From assembly GCA_944385405.1 (NCBI GenBank), contig CALWXB010000001.1:81734-145733 (forward strand): a stretch of DNA of 64,000 nucleotides, read 5' to 3'. The notes beneath the pieces are model-generated. The model was given only the letters and a program-made list of their open reading frames with translations. It ran no database searches and was not told the origin of the DNA. The DNA comes from an uncultured Oscillospiraceae bacterium. GTDB lineage: Bacteria; Bacillota; Clostridia; Oscillospirales; Oscillospiraceae. Each line of letters begins with the position of its first letter. Position 1 is the first letter of the stretch. This document shows, piece after piece, positions 1 to 9,562 of the stretch. The translations under genes and the position numbers were made by a program.

Positions 1-145
1 TGGGGTTCACCCCGGCCTCCGTGGCCAGGTCCCGCACCGACGGCAGCCGTTCCCCCGGTGCAAACATCCCGGAGACGATCCCGACCTTGATCTGCTCGAT
101 GAGCTGGGAGTAGATGGGGGCATCATTGGAAAACTGCCATCTCAT
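1..145 (-). CDS. GntR-family regulator, YtrA-like, N-terminal part (runs off the window)
   Basis: Only the first 48 codons are inside the window. The reading starts MRWQFSND and continues with IYSQLIEQIK and ERLPSVRDLA, which is the winged-helix opening of small GntR regulators of the YtrA subfamily (PIYxQI then G...G..LPSVR). The ATG at 145-143 is preceded by CTGGAGGAACCACGG, a good ribosome binding site. In this subfamily the regulator usually heads an operon with ABC transporter genes, which would lie left of the window. Its promoter overlaps a perfect inverted repeat (178-209), suggesting autoregulation. Family assignment is confident; the ligand and targets cannot be seen. Confidence 0.85.
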   Translation of the reverse strand, partial: MRWQFSNDAPIYSQLIEQIKVGIVSGMFAPGERLPSVRDLATEAGVNP

Positions 146-177
146 CCGTGGTTCCTCCAGTTCTGCATCTCGTCTTG

Positions 178-209
178 TGTTATTGTCCTAAGCAATTAAT
201 ACAATAACA
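178..209. promoter_or_regulatory. inverted-repeat operator upstream of the GntR/YtrA-like gene
   Basis: Two perfect 9-bp arms, TGTTATTGT (178-186) and ACAATAACA (201-209), are separated by 14 bp. YtrA-type regulators are known to bind inverted repeats with a gap of about 13 bp. The right arm covers the -10 box of the promoter at 201-228, so binding would block transcription of the regulator itself. The sequence is seen; the binding protein is inferred. Confidence 0.6.
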
Positions 210-228
210 CACTTTTTCCGTTTGTCAA
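201..228 (-). promoter_or_regulatory. sigma-A promoter for the GntR-family gene
   Basis: On the minus strand TTGACA (228-223) is followed after 16 bp by TATTGT (206-201). The predicted start is about 45 nt upstream of the GntR start codon, and the -10 lies in the operator arm. Confidence 0.55.
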
Positions 229-239
229 CCCCCTGCCCC

Positions 240-270
240 AAAAAATCCGCCCCGGCAGATGCCGGGGCGG
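240..270 (-). terminator. intrinsic terminator of the membrane XRE gene
   Basis: CCGCCCCGGC-AGAT-GCCGGGGCGG (247-270) is a 10-bp GC stem with a 4-nt loop, followed on the minus strand by A then TTTTTT (240-245). It lies directly after the stop of the XRE gene at 282. Confidence 0.85.
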
Positions 271-281
271 ATAACCAGGAT

Positions 282-1019
282 TCACTTGGAGTCCGCAAGA
301 GCTGCGGCCGCCTGCGGCCGAGGTGGGTCCAGCTTCGGCCCCAAAAGGGCCACTGCCAGCCCCAGCGCCGCCGTGCCCAAGGCAAAGAGCAGCGTGCCGC
401 CCATTCCCAGCCACAGCTCATACAGCGCCATCGTACCGCGCTCCAGAAGCGAGAAGAGCCACAGGCTCACCAGCACCTGTATCATGAGATCGGCGGTGCC
501 CCAGAGCACGGCGGTCCATCCGAAGTGATGCCACCGCAGGGCGCCCTGCCGCCTTCGGCCCAGAGCCGCCGTCAGCACGCCGGCCGCTGCCAGACCGCCT
601 GCCGCCGCGATCCGCTCCAGGCAGGCAAACAGATACTGCGCCGCTGCCTGGAACCACGAGAGGTGCCCCTCTGTCAGCATGCGCATGTAGGTCCAGCCGC
701 CGGTCAGCAGCCGCAGCAGCCACAAAACGCCCAGCACTGCCAGTCCCACACCCAGCAGCCAGCCGCGGTCCGCCCACCAGGCGTGCAGCCGGATCAGCGC
801 AGGCTGCTGCCGGGGAGAAGGGATCTCCTCCAGCAGCAGATAGTCCGTGGTGACCGCAAAATACCGGCTCAGGCGGATCACCTTCTCCGTCTCCGGCAGC
901 GTCTCGTCCCGCTCCCACCGGCTCACCGCCTGGCGGCTGACGTCCAGCGCCTCCGCCAGGGCATCCTGGCTCAGGCTCCGCTGTGTCCGGAGCTTCTGCA
1001 GCTTTTCTCCGAAGGTCAT
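282..1019 (-). CDS. XRE-family transcriptional regulator with C-terminal membrane segments
   Basis: A 245-aa protein starting MTFGEKLQKLR at 1019, chosen because GGAAAGGAGGGACGGGAT precedes that ATG; the longer in-frame reading upstream lacks a ribosome binding site. Residues about 3-60 form a helix-turn-helix (SLSQDALAEALDVSRQAVSRW), ending with DYLLLE. The rest holds about four hydrophobic segments (for example WLLGVGLAVLGVLWLL near residue 87 and LLFALGTAALGLAVALLG near the end). It is therefore a DNA-binding domain anchored in the membrane, a common Firmicutes arrangement of unknown stimulus. It stands alone between two minus-strand terminators. Confidence 0.85.
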   Translation of the reverse strand: MTFGEKLQKLRTQRSLSQDALAEALDVSRQAVSRWERDETLPETEKVIRLSRYFAVTTDYLLLEEIPSPRQQPALIRLHAWWADRGWLLGVGLAVLGVLWLLRLLTGGWTYMRMLTEGHLSWFQAAAQYLFACLERIAAAGGLAAAGVLTAALGRRRQGALRWHHFGWTAVLWGTADLMIQVLVSLWLFSLLERGTMALYELWLGMGGTLLFALGTAALGLAVALLGPKLDPPRPQAAAALADSK

Positions 1020-1052
1020 ATCCCGTCCCTCCTTTCCTGATCCCACGGTAAC

Positions 1053-1086
1053 AAAAAACCGCGCCGGTGTCCAGCACACCGGCGCG
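1053..1086 (-). terminator. intrinsic terminator of the HAD phosphatase gene
   Basis: Perfect 11-bp stem CGCGCCGGTGT / ACACCGGCGCG with a 5-nt loop (1060-1086), followed on the minus strand by GGTTTTTT. A second small hairpin (CCGCAACC-TCA-GGTTGCGG, 1093-1111) lies between it and the gene end. Confidence 0.85.
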
Positions 1087-1119
1087 GAAATTCCGCAACC
1101 TCAGGTTGCGGCAGCCCTT

Positions 1120-1965
1120 TTACCGATAAATCCCCTCCAGGATCTCCACCACGTCCGCCAGGGCGTCGTGCTCCGCATGGGAGACAATGGTCGCCCCGCA
1201 GGCCCGCACAGCATCCACGCAGTTGTCCGGCGCAAAGCCCCGGGCAGCGGCGGTGAGCATGGAGATGTCGTTGGTCTCGTCTCCCACGCAGTAAACGTGG
1301 TCCATGGAGATGCCCAGACGGTCCGCCAGGCGGCGGATCATGCCGCCCTTGTTGGCGCCCCGGGCCGTCACCTCCAGCAGCGTCCGGCCGGAGTAGATGA
1401 TCTCATAATCTCCGCTCCAGCCCTGAGTCTCCAGAAAGGCCCGGACCTCCTCCAGCTTTTCGTGCTCCTCTTCAAAAAGGAGCTTGCCCAGGGGCAGCGG
1501 CACCTCCGGCAGGGACGGAACCTCCGTCACCGCCACACCGGTAATGTGCTCATGCTGGCGGGTAATGGCATTGGGATGGACGGCATGGATGACATTGTCG
1601 ATGTGGTAGGCCTCCACCGCCACCTCCGGAAAACGGTCCAGCACCGCCTGGCCCCGCTCCCGGGCCAGCGCGTCCAGCATAGCCGTCTCGATGTACTCGC
1701 CCCGGGCAAAATCATAGAGGCCCGCGCCGTTGCACACCACGCCGGGAGCATTCATGGGCACCAGCGGCGCGTACTTCAGGAAGGCCGCCAGCGCCCGGCC
1801 GGTGGCCACGGCAAAGCGTCCGCCCTGGGCCATGAACCGTTCCAGGGCAGCCCGGTTCCGGTGGGACAGCTCCGGCACCGGCTTGCCGGTGCGCAGCGCC
1901 GCCTCCGTGTAGATCAAGGTATTGTCAAAATCGCTGGCCAGCAGCACACCGTCGAATCTTCCCAT
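1120..1965 (-). CDS. HAD-superfamily hydrolase (Cof-type phosphatase)
   Basis: A 281-aa cytosolic protein. HAD motif I is DFDNT near residue 12, motif II falls around ATGR near residue 54, and the C-terminal metal-binding motif is GDETND near residue 222, all typical of the Cof/sucrose-phosphatase-like C2-cap class that removes phosphate from small sugar or nucleotide phosphates. The start at 1965 has AAGGAGAGGGATAC before the ATG. It is separated from ricT upstream by a strong terminator and ends before its own terminator, so it is probably monocistronic or read from within the spacer. The substrate cannot be told from sequence. Confidence 0.88.
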   Translation of the reverse strand: MGRFDGVLLASDFDNTLIYTEAALRTGKPVPELSHRNRAALERFMAQGGRFAVATGRALAAFLKYAPLVPMNAPGVVCNGAGLYDFARGEYIETAMLDALARERGQAVLDRFPEVAVEAYHIDNVIHAVHPNAITRQHEHITGVAVTEVPSLPEVPLPLGKLLFEEEHEKLEEVRAFLETQGWSGDYEIIYSGRTLLEVTARGANKGGMIRRLADRLGISMDHVYCVGDETNDISMLTAAARGFAPDNCVDAVRACGATIVSHAEHDALADVVEILEGIYR

Positions 1966-1981
1966 GTATCCCTCTCCTTTT

Positions 1982-2014
1982 CAAAAAACGCCGCCCGCAC
2001 TGGGCGGGCGGCGT
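1982..2014 (-). terminator. intrinsic terminator after ricT
   Basis: Stem ACGCCGCCCGC / GCGGGCGGCGT (11 bp, loop 5) spanning 1988-2014, followed on the minus strand by TTTTTTG. It closes the holB-ricT unit. Confidence 0.85.
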
Positions 2015-2018
2015 CCGC

Positions 2019-3281
2019 TTATTCGGCGTTCTCTCCGCCGCTCTTGCCGCCGCTGCGGCGGCGGCCGCCCCGGTGCCGGGGCTTGCGGCGCTTGACTTCC
2101 TCACCGCCGGCGGCACCCTCCGCCTTTTGGGGGCGGGGCGGCTGCTTCTGCTCGCCCTGCTTGGGCGGGCGGGGCTGCCGGGGCTTTTTATCCGCCTCCC
2201 CTGGTGCTTTGGAGCCCTCCGGTGCCTTGGCAGGCGCCGCGGCAATGCCCAGGCCGCCGCTGCGGCGGCGGCCGCCCCGATGGCGGCGGCGGGGCTTTCC
2301 GTCCCCGTCCTGGCCCATCTTCTCCCGGATGGGGGCGTCCTCCAGCTCCGGTGCGGTATAGAAGGGCGTGGCGGTGATCACCGGGGTGAGGAACTCCTCT
2401 TCAGGCTTTTCCTCCACATACCGGGCGGGCCGCTCCGGAATGGCGATGCCCTCCCGGCTGCCCTTGCCGTTGCGCAGCACGCACACCTCGCAGCCGTGAT
2501 ACGTCTTGAGGGGCTCATTGGGGCCTGCGGAGTCCAGATTCACCTTCATGGTCTCCCGCAGCAGATCCACGCTTTTCACATTGCCGGGCCCGTCGGGAGT
2601 CTGCACGAAGGACTCCACCTTGGGCATGCGCTTGGCGGCGTCCTCATAGGCATTCTGCTCATATTTCAGGCAGCACATCAGCCGCCCGCAGGTGCCGGAA
2701 ATCTTGGCGGGATTCAGGCTCAGGTTCTGGGTCTTGGCCATCTTGATGGATACGGGCATGAATCCGTCCAGGAACTGAGAGCAGCAAAACGGCCGCCCAC
2801 AGATGCCAAGGCCCCCGATCATCTTGGCCTCGTCCCGGACGCCGATCTGCCGCAGCTCGATGCGGGCGCGGAACACGCCCGCCAGATCCCGCACCAGCTC
2901 CCGGAAATCCACCCGGCCGTCTGCCGTGAAATAAAAGATGATCTTGTTGCCGTCAAAGCTGGCGGATACGTTCACCAGCTTCATCTCCAGGCCGTGATCC
3001 GCGATCTTCTTCTCGCAGATGTCGAAGGCCTCGCTCTCTTTCTTCCGGTTGCGCTCCACGGTACGCCGGTCGGTGTCCGTGGCCATGCGCAGCACGGCGC
3101 ACAGGGGCCGGACGATGGCCGCGTCGTCCACATCGTGGTTGCCCTCCGTGCAGGTGGCAAATTCCATGCCTGCGGCGGTCTCCACGATCACCTGGTCCCC
3201 CATCTTCACCGAAAGTCCCTTGGGGTCAAAATAATAATTCTTGCACCCGCCCCGAAAGCGGACACTGATCACTTCCGTCAA
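2019..3281 (-). CDS. ricT: RicT/YaaT-like PSP1-domain protein with a long basic tail
   Basis: A 420-aa protein. The PSP1 domain carries the cysteine clusters GICGRPFCC and GTCGRLMCC, which in Bacillus RicT (with RicA and RicF) bind iron-sulfur clusters in the complex that activates RNase Y-dependent mRNA maturation. The start is a TTG at 3281, with GGAGGG six bases upstream, and it overlaps the TGA of the upstream holB-like gene, so the two are translationally coupled; holB-yaaT adjacency is conserved in Firmicutes. The last about 110 residues are an unusual Pro/Arg/Gly-rich low-complexity extension containing two near-identical basic blocks (RRHRGGRRRSGG), absent from the Bacillus protein and likely nucleic-acid binding. 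Confidence 0.9.
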   Translation of the reverse strand: MTEVISVRFRGGCKNYYFDPKGLSVKMGDQVIVETAAGMEFATCTEGNHDVDDAAIVRPLCAVLRMATDTDRRTVERNRKKESEAFDICEKKIADHGLEMKLVNVSASFDGNKIIFYFTADGRVDFRELVRDLAGVFRARIELRQIGVRDEAKMIGGLGICGRPFCCSQFLDGFMPVSIKMAKTQNLSLNPAKISGTCGRLMCCLKYEQNAYEDAAKRMPKVESFVQTPDGPGNVKSVDLLRETMKVNLDSAGPNEPLKTYHGCEVCVLRNGKGSREGIAIPERPARYVEEKPEEEFLTPVITATPFYTAPELEDAPIREKMGQDGDGKPRRRHRGGRRRSGGLGIAAAPAKAPEGSKAPGEADKKPRQPRPPKQGEQKQPPRPQKAEGAAGGEEVKRRKPRHRGGRRRSGGKSGGENAE

Positions 3282-4135
3282 AGAATACCCTCCAATTCCA
3301 CCGCCAGGGCGCCCAAAACATGGCCTGCACCCACGTTATAGGCGCACTCCCCGCGATACTTCTGCAATAATTCTATTGTGCGCATGATTTGCCTTTTTGT
3401 CAAGTTTTTCGCAAGAAATGCGGGGATCTCCCCGCCTTGCGCGCCGCCCCTGGCACCGCAGCGCAGCGCCAGCGCCGCCGCGAAAAGGCCCCGGGCCTCC
3501 TCCAGCAGTCCCGCCAGCTCCTCCCGGGTCATGCGGCTGCGCTCCAGACGCACCGCCAGCTCCGCCGCAGCGCCCCGGCGTCCCACACACCGGCACAGCT
3601 CCGCCGCAGCCTCCGCCCCAGCGCCTGTCTCCGGCTCCGAGAGCGGATGGAGTTTCAGTTCCACACAGCGGGAGCGGAGGGTGGGCAGCACCTGGGCGGC
3701 GTTTTCCGCGCAGAACAGGAAGGAGGCATAGGGCGGTCCCTCCTCCACGATCTTCAAAAGCACGTTTTGGTCCTGCTCCGTCAAAAGGCCGCAGTCCGGA
3801 AAGAGATACACCTTCCGCTGCCCTTGGTTGGGCCGGATATAGGCGTCCGTCCGCACCGCCCGCACCACATCCACGGCGATGTTTTTATGCTGGTCATCCC
3901 GGACCGTGACTACATCGGGGTGGATATCCGAGAGCACCCGGCGGCACTCCGCGCACACGCCGCACGGACGTCCCTCCGGCGATGCACATTCCATGGCGGC
4001 GGCGGCAAAGCGGGCGGCGGCCAGGCGGGGCCCCGCGCCGGAAAACAGCAGCGCGTGGGACAGTGCCCCCCGGGCGGCGGCCTCCCGGATCCGGGCGGCG
4101 GCGGGGTCGGCTTCAGGCAGGCCAAAGGCGTTCAT
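3278..4135 (-). CDS. holB: DNA polymerase III delta-prime-like clamp-loader subunit
   Basis: A 285-aa protein starting MNAFGLPEADP at 4135 (GAGAGGAGATCC upstream). It has the delta-prime/gamma layout: ALSHALLFSG in place of a true Walker A, a zinc module with four cysteines (C..GRPCGVCAEC), KVYLFPDC and LLKIVEEGP, then sensor-2-like LRSRC. The degraded P-loop (GAGPRLAAA instead of GxxxxGKT) is expected for delta-prime, which does not hydrolyse ATP. It is shorter than E. coli delta-prime (334 aa). It is the first gene of the unit with ricT, behind a promoter at 4166-4194. Confidence 0.85.
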   Translation of the reverse strand: MNAFGLPEADPAAARIREAAARGALSHALLFSGAGPRLAAARFAAAAMECASPEGRPCGVCAECRRVLSDIHPDVVTVRDDQHKNIAVDVVRAVRTDAYIRPNQGQRKVYLFPDCGLLTEQDQNVLLKIVEEGPPYASFLFCAENAAQVLPTLRSRCVELKLHPLSEPETGAGAEAAAELCRCVGRRGAAAELAVRLERSRMTREELAGLLEEARGLFAAALALRCGARGGAQGGEIPAFLAKNLTKRQIMRTIELLQKYRGECAYNVGAGHVLGALAVELEGIL

Positions 4136-4165
4136 GAAGGATCTCCTCTCAGCGGTGTTTTTTTC

Positions 4166-4194
4166 ATCATACCACACCCGCCGGCAAATGAAAA
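4166..4194 (-). promoter_or_regulatory. sigma-A promoter for holB-ricT
   Basis: Minus strand TTTTCA (4194-4189), 17-bp gap, TATGAT (4171-4166). It is about 30 nt before the holB start codon. Confidence 0.6.
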
Positions 4195-4272
4195 GACGCC
4201 CTGGCGGGGGTCTCCGCCGGGCTTTCGTCAGAAATGTTTAATTCCCTCTTTTTTTCTTATCGCTTTTATGCA

Positions 4273-4301
4273 TTGTTTTCCAGAAAAACAGCGATTATAA
4301 T
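4273..4301 (+). promoter_or_regulatory. sigma-A promoter of ppdK
   Basis: TTGTTT (4273-4278), 17-bp gap, perfect TATAAT (4296-4301). It gives a 5' leader of about 90 nt before the ppdK start. Confidence 0.65.
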
Positions 4302-4319
4302 ATTAGCGTCGTTTTGGTC

Positions 4320-4339
4320 AATCGTTTGGCCAAACGATT
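4320..4339. promoter_or_regulatory. perfect 20-bp palindrome just downstream of the ppdK promoter
   Basis: AATCGTTTGG/CCAAACGATT is a perfect dyad without a central gap, starting about 12 bp downstream of the expected transcription start. Its position is ideal for a roadblock repressor. It does not match a CcpA cre site or a Rex box that I recognise. Confidence 0.55.
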
Positions 4340-4356
4340 TTCTCAGGATCGTCAAT

Positions 4357-4372
4357 CTGCCCTTCGGGGCAG
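4357..4372 (+). promoter_or_regulatory. UUCG-capped stem-loop in the ppdK leader
   Basis: CTGCCC-TTCG-GGGCAG is a 6-bp GC-rich stem with the extra-stable UUCG tetraloop, 23 nt before the start codon. No U-tract follows, so it is not a terminator; an mRNA-stabilising leader hairpin is the simplest reading. Confidence 0.5.
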
Positions 4373-4395
4373 CTGCAAAAAACGGAGGAATGAAA

Positions 4396-7029
<2,634 letters not shown>

Positions 7030-7057
7030 AAGTTCCCTGACACCGGATAAATAATGC

Positions 7058-7096
7058 TCCCGCCCTGGCTTTTACTGAGTCAGGGCGGGAATTTTA
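7058..7096 (+). terminator. terminator after ppdK
   Basis: TCCCGCCCTG (7058-7067) pairs with CAGGGCGGGA (7081-7090), with a 13-nt loop, followed by ATTTTATT. It lies 28 bp after the ppdK stop and, on the island model, is island-borne. Confidence 0.75.
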
Positions 7097-7100
7097 TTGT

Positions 7101-7141
7101 CGCAGGGGCCATATTGGAACCTGCGACCGTCCGGTTATGAG
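7101..7141 (-). pseudogene. tRNA-Met (CAU)-like 3' half, decayed
   Basis: Read on the minus strand the segment can be laid out as tRNA positions 32-72: anticodon loop CTCATAA (anticodon CAU), CCGGA, CGGTC, GCAGG, T-loop TTCCAAT, ATGGC, CCCTGCG. The element lengths fit a tRNA 3' half exactly, but the T-stem pairs poorly (ATGGC instead of CCTGC) and nothing on the 5' side pairs with CCGGA. The likeness stops at the anticodon loop, a usual crossover point for tRNA-targeting integrases, so it may be an attachment-site relic. Chance resemblance is possible. Confidence 0.35.
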
Positions 7142-7280
7142 AAGCCTTATGTCTTTTATTTTTTGTTGCAGGCGATCCATTTTACCTTACTAGGAGGCAA
7201 AAATGCGTTTGCAGAGGGCAGTATCATTTCAATAAATTCAATGCCCTTTTACAGCTTTGTGCGCCAAATGTGCGCCAAAA

Positions 7281-8055
7281 AGATTAATCTACGATCCCGC
7301 GAGGGGAGCGACCTCCATAAGTTCCGGTTCCGGTGTATTTGCCTTATTTCAACCCACGCTCCCCGTGTGGGGAGCGACGCTGCCGTCAGGCAGGACCTCC
7401 CGGTCCTCCTTCTATTTCAACCCACGCTCCCCGTGTGGGGAGCGACCGATCAAACCGCTTAGGATCGACCGTGATAGTAATATTTCAACCCACGCTCCCC
7501 GTGTGGGGAGCGACGGCATTGCAACCGGTGACACTGGAGGCACTACTATATTTCAACCCACGCTCCCCGTGTGGGGAGCGACTACCATAATGCTATCAAG
7601 CGGATGGGACTTCATATATTTCAACCCACGCTCCCCGTGTGGGGAGCGACGGATGTTGCTGGCGCCGCCCGGCCAGATCTGCCCGATTTCAACCCACGCT
7701 CCCCGTGTGGGGAGCGACTGGACCTGCTGGGATGCAGCGAGACGACCGTCCGATTTCAACCCACGCTCCCCGTGTGGGGAGCGACGCCAACAGCCACCGC
7801 CAGCCGCTGCGGAGCCACATTTCAACCCACGCTCCCCGTGTGGGGAGCGACAAGATGATTGAGGTAACTGAGCGCAAGCGTGTCCCCGAATTTCAACCCA
7901 CGCTCCCCGTGTGGGGAGCGACTAACGGTTACAGAGCCGTCATCATTTGTGCGCTTATTTCAACCCACGCTCCCCGTGTGGGGAGCGACTGTTCTCCTCC
8001 ATAGTCCTGTTCTCCTTTCTTAATTTCAACCCACGCTCCCCGTGTGGGGAGCGAC
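7281..8055 (-). CRISPR. type I-C CRISPR array: 11 exact repeats, one decayed terminal repeat, 11 spacers
   Basis: A 33-nt repeat that on the transcribed (minus) strand begins GTCGCTCCCC, has the inner inverted repeat CGCTCCCC/GGGGAGCG around ACAC, and ends GGTTGAAAT, as I-C repeats do. Exact copies start at 7346, 7414, 7482, 7550, 7618, 7686, 7753, 7819, 7890, 7957 and 8023. A degenerate copy at 7281-7312, keeping GGGGAGCGAC, closes the far end. Spacers are 33-38 nt. cas2 and an AT-rich leader lie at the 8055 side, so new spacers enter there and transcription runs towards 7281. All full repeats are identical, which suggests a recently active or well-maintained array. No spacer target could be searched. 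Confidence 0.98.
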
Positions 8056-8230
8056 TGCAGATATAGACAAAAACACATCTGCGATTTTATATATATCAGA
8101 TAAATTACAGAGCAGTTATTGTGCTCTGACAAGACAAATGAATTATATAGCAGCAATACATTTGAAAAAGGGGGCGTCTTTCGGGTGCGAACCTCCCAGA
8201 CGATTGATGTTCTCTATCACCTCGCACTAA
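8056..8230 (-). promoter_or_regulatory. CRISPR leader
   Basis: A 175-bp AT-rich stretch between cas2 and the first repeat, without a plausible gene. It contains a TATAAT-like box (8142-8147, minus strand) that would start transcripts towards the array, and a perfect inverted repeat CAGAGCA-N7-TGCTCTG (8108-8128), a candidate integration or protein-binding site. Leader identity follows from position and composition. Confidence 0.7.
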
Positions 8231-8521
8231 CTAAAGGATCAGAGGTTCCTCAGGGAGATAAGATGATTTGCATCCAAAATGTTCAATCTTACTTTCATAG
8301 CGGCTCCCCAGATAATAAAAGCGCAGGCTATCCCTGTTCTGATCCATGATAGACAACAATTTTGCCTGAAGTAATTTGCATTGTGCCGGGTCAAGCAGGC
8401 ATTCAAACACCGAGCACTGTACCCGCTGACCGTAATTGACACATTGCTTGGCAATTTGCCGCAGACGCTTGCGCCCGGCAGCATCTTCAGTATTGACATC
8501 GTACGTAATCAGTACCAGCAT
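8231..8521 (-). CDS. cas2: Cas2 (type I-C)
   Basis: A 96-aa protein beginning MLVLITYDVNT, the beta-strand with the conserved Asp of Cas2, followed by YGQRVQCSVFEC, a signature of the family. Cas2 dimers bridge two Cas1 dimers in the spacer-acquisition complex. It is the last gene of the operon, nine bases after cas1, and directly precedes the leader. Length is normal. Confidence 0.97.
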   Translation of the reverse strand: MLVLITYDVNTEDAAGRKRLRQIAKQCVNYGQRVQCSVFECLLDPAQCKLLQAKLLSIMDQNRDSLRFYYLGSRYESKIEHFGCKSSYLPEEPLIL

Positions 8522-8530
8522 ATCCCACCT

Positions 8531-9562
8531 TCACTTCCATAAAAACGGCGGATATATATCCAGATCCCCCCTCAGATGCCGTGCCAACAACAAGGCCTGA
8601 AGATAAGGTACTAGTCCCCATGGAACCTTTTCTCCCAGAAACGGATGGGTCAAGACATCCCTTTTCCGTTCCTGCCAGCGCTGAAGAAAAACGCGTTTTC
8701 CGTTCTCGTTGAGAAAAACGCCACCGTTTTCCCGATAGTCAAAATCTGATTTTTGAAAAATCCGGTTATTGATGCAGGTAAGGACAAACCGATCCGCAAC
8801 ACAAGGCCGAAATTCTTCCATCAGATCCAGGGCAAGTGAACTGCGTCCCGGCCGGTCTCGATGCAAAAAGCCCACATAGGCGTCCAGTCCCACACTCTCC
8901 AAAGCCCAGGCGCAATCGTGGGACAGAAGACTGTAGGCAAAAGAAAGCAGCGCATTCACCGGATCCACTGGCGGCCGGCGGTTTCGGGTTTCAAAATGGA
9001 ATACGGCGGGGTCCCCCAGAATCAACTGATCAAATACGCTGAAGTAGGCGGTAGCACCGGCCCCCTCCAGTCCACGCAATGTGTCGAGATCCGTTTGACG
9101 CAGAAGTTGTGGCATCAACCGTTTCAACTGCTCCGATACATCCCCCAGACGCCGTGCGTCCACTCGCAATCCGTGATCCCGGCGGGTACGTTCAATGCTC
9201 CATCGGGCATTATGGATTTTGCCGAAAACCATGGTACGGGCAATTAAGCAACTTTGAGCGGGGTTATCTGCTACCCGGTACTGGGTGCGGCGCAAAAGCA
9301 CATTCCCGTTGGCCTCTCCGGTAACCCGGGCTAAAAATTTTCCCCGGGGCGTACAGAAGGAAAGAGAAATACCTCTCTGAGCGCAAGCACCCATCAGGGC
9401 GGGTGAGGCGCCTGGATAGGAAAAGGAGATGATTGCAGACAGTGTATGGAGGGGGTAACGGGCCACTACGTTCTTTTCTCGGTTGGCCACCACATTTTCT
9501 CCGTCCAGGGAGAGATAGATGTCCTCGGAGGTCACAAAAAGGGTGTTGAGCAAACGCCTCAT
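8531..9562 (-). CDS. cas1: Cas1 integrase (type I-C)
   Basis: A 343-aa protein starting MRRLLNTLFVT at 9562; its ATG overlaps the cas4 TGA (ATGA). The metal-binding catalytic residues are visible as E in LEGAGATAYF, H in GFLHRDRPGR and D in LALDLMEEFRP. Cas1 integrates new spacers at the leader end. Length and all motifs are intact, so acquisition should be possible. Confidence 0.97.
   Translation of the reverse strand: MRRLLNTLFVTSEDIYLSLDGENVVANREKNVVARYPLHTLSAIISFSYPGASPALMGACAQRGISLSFCTPRGKFLARVTGEANGNVLLRRTQYRVADNPAQSCLIARTMVFGKIHNARWSIERTRRDHGLRVDARRLGDVSEQLKRLMPQLLRQTDLDTLRGLEGAGATAYFSVFDQLILGDPAVFHFETRNRRPPVDPVNALLSFAYSLLSHDCAWALESVGLDAYVGFLHRDRPGRSSLALDLMEEFRPCVADRFVLTCINNRIFQKSDFDYRENGGVFLNENGKRVFLQRWQERKRDVLTHPFLGEKVPWGLVPYLQALLLARHLRGDLDIYPPFLWK

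Noticed and set aside
7257-8004. Several open frames running through the CRISPR array
   Set aside because: They only translate the repeats again and again (phrases such as STHAPRVGSD) and change with the spacers.
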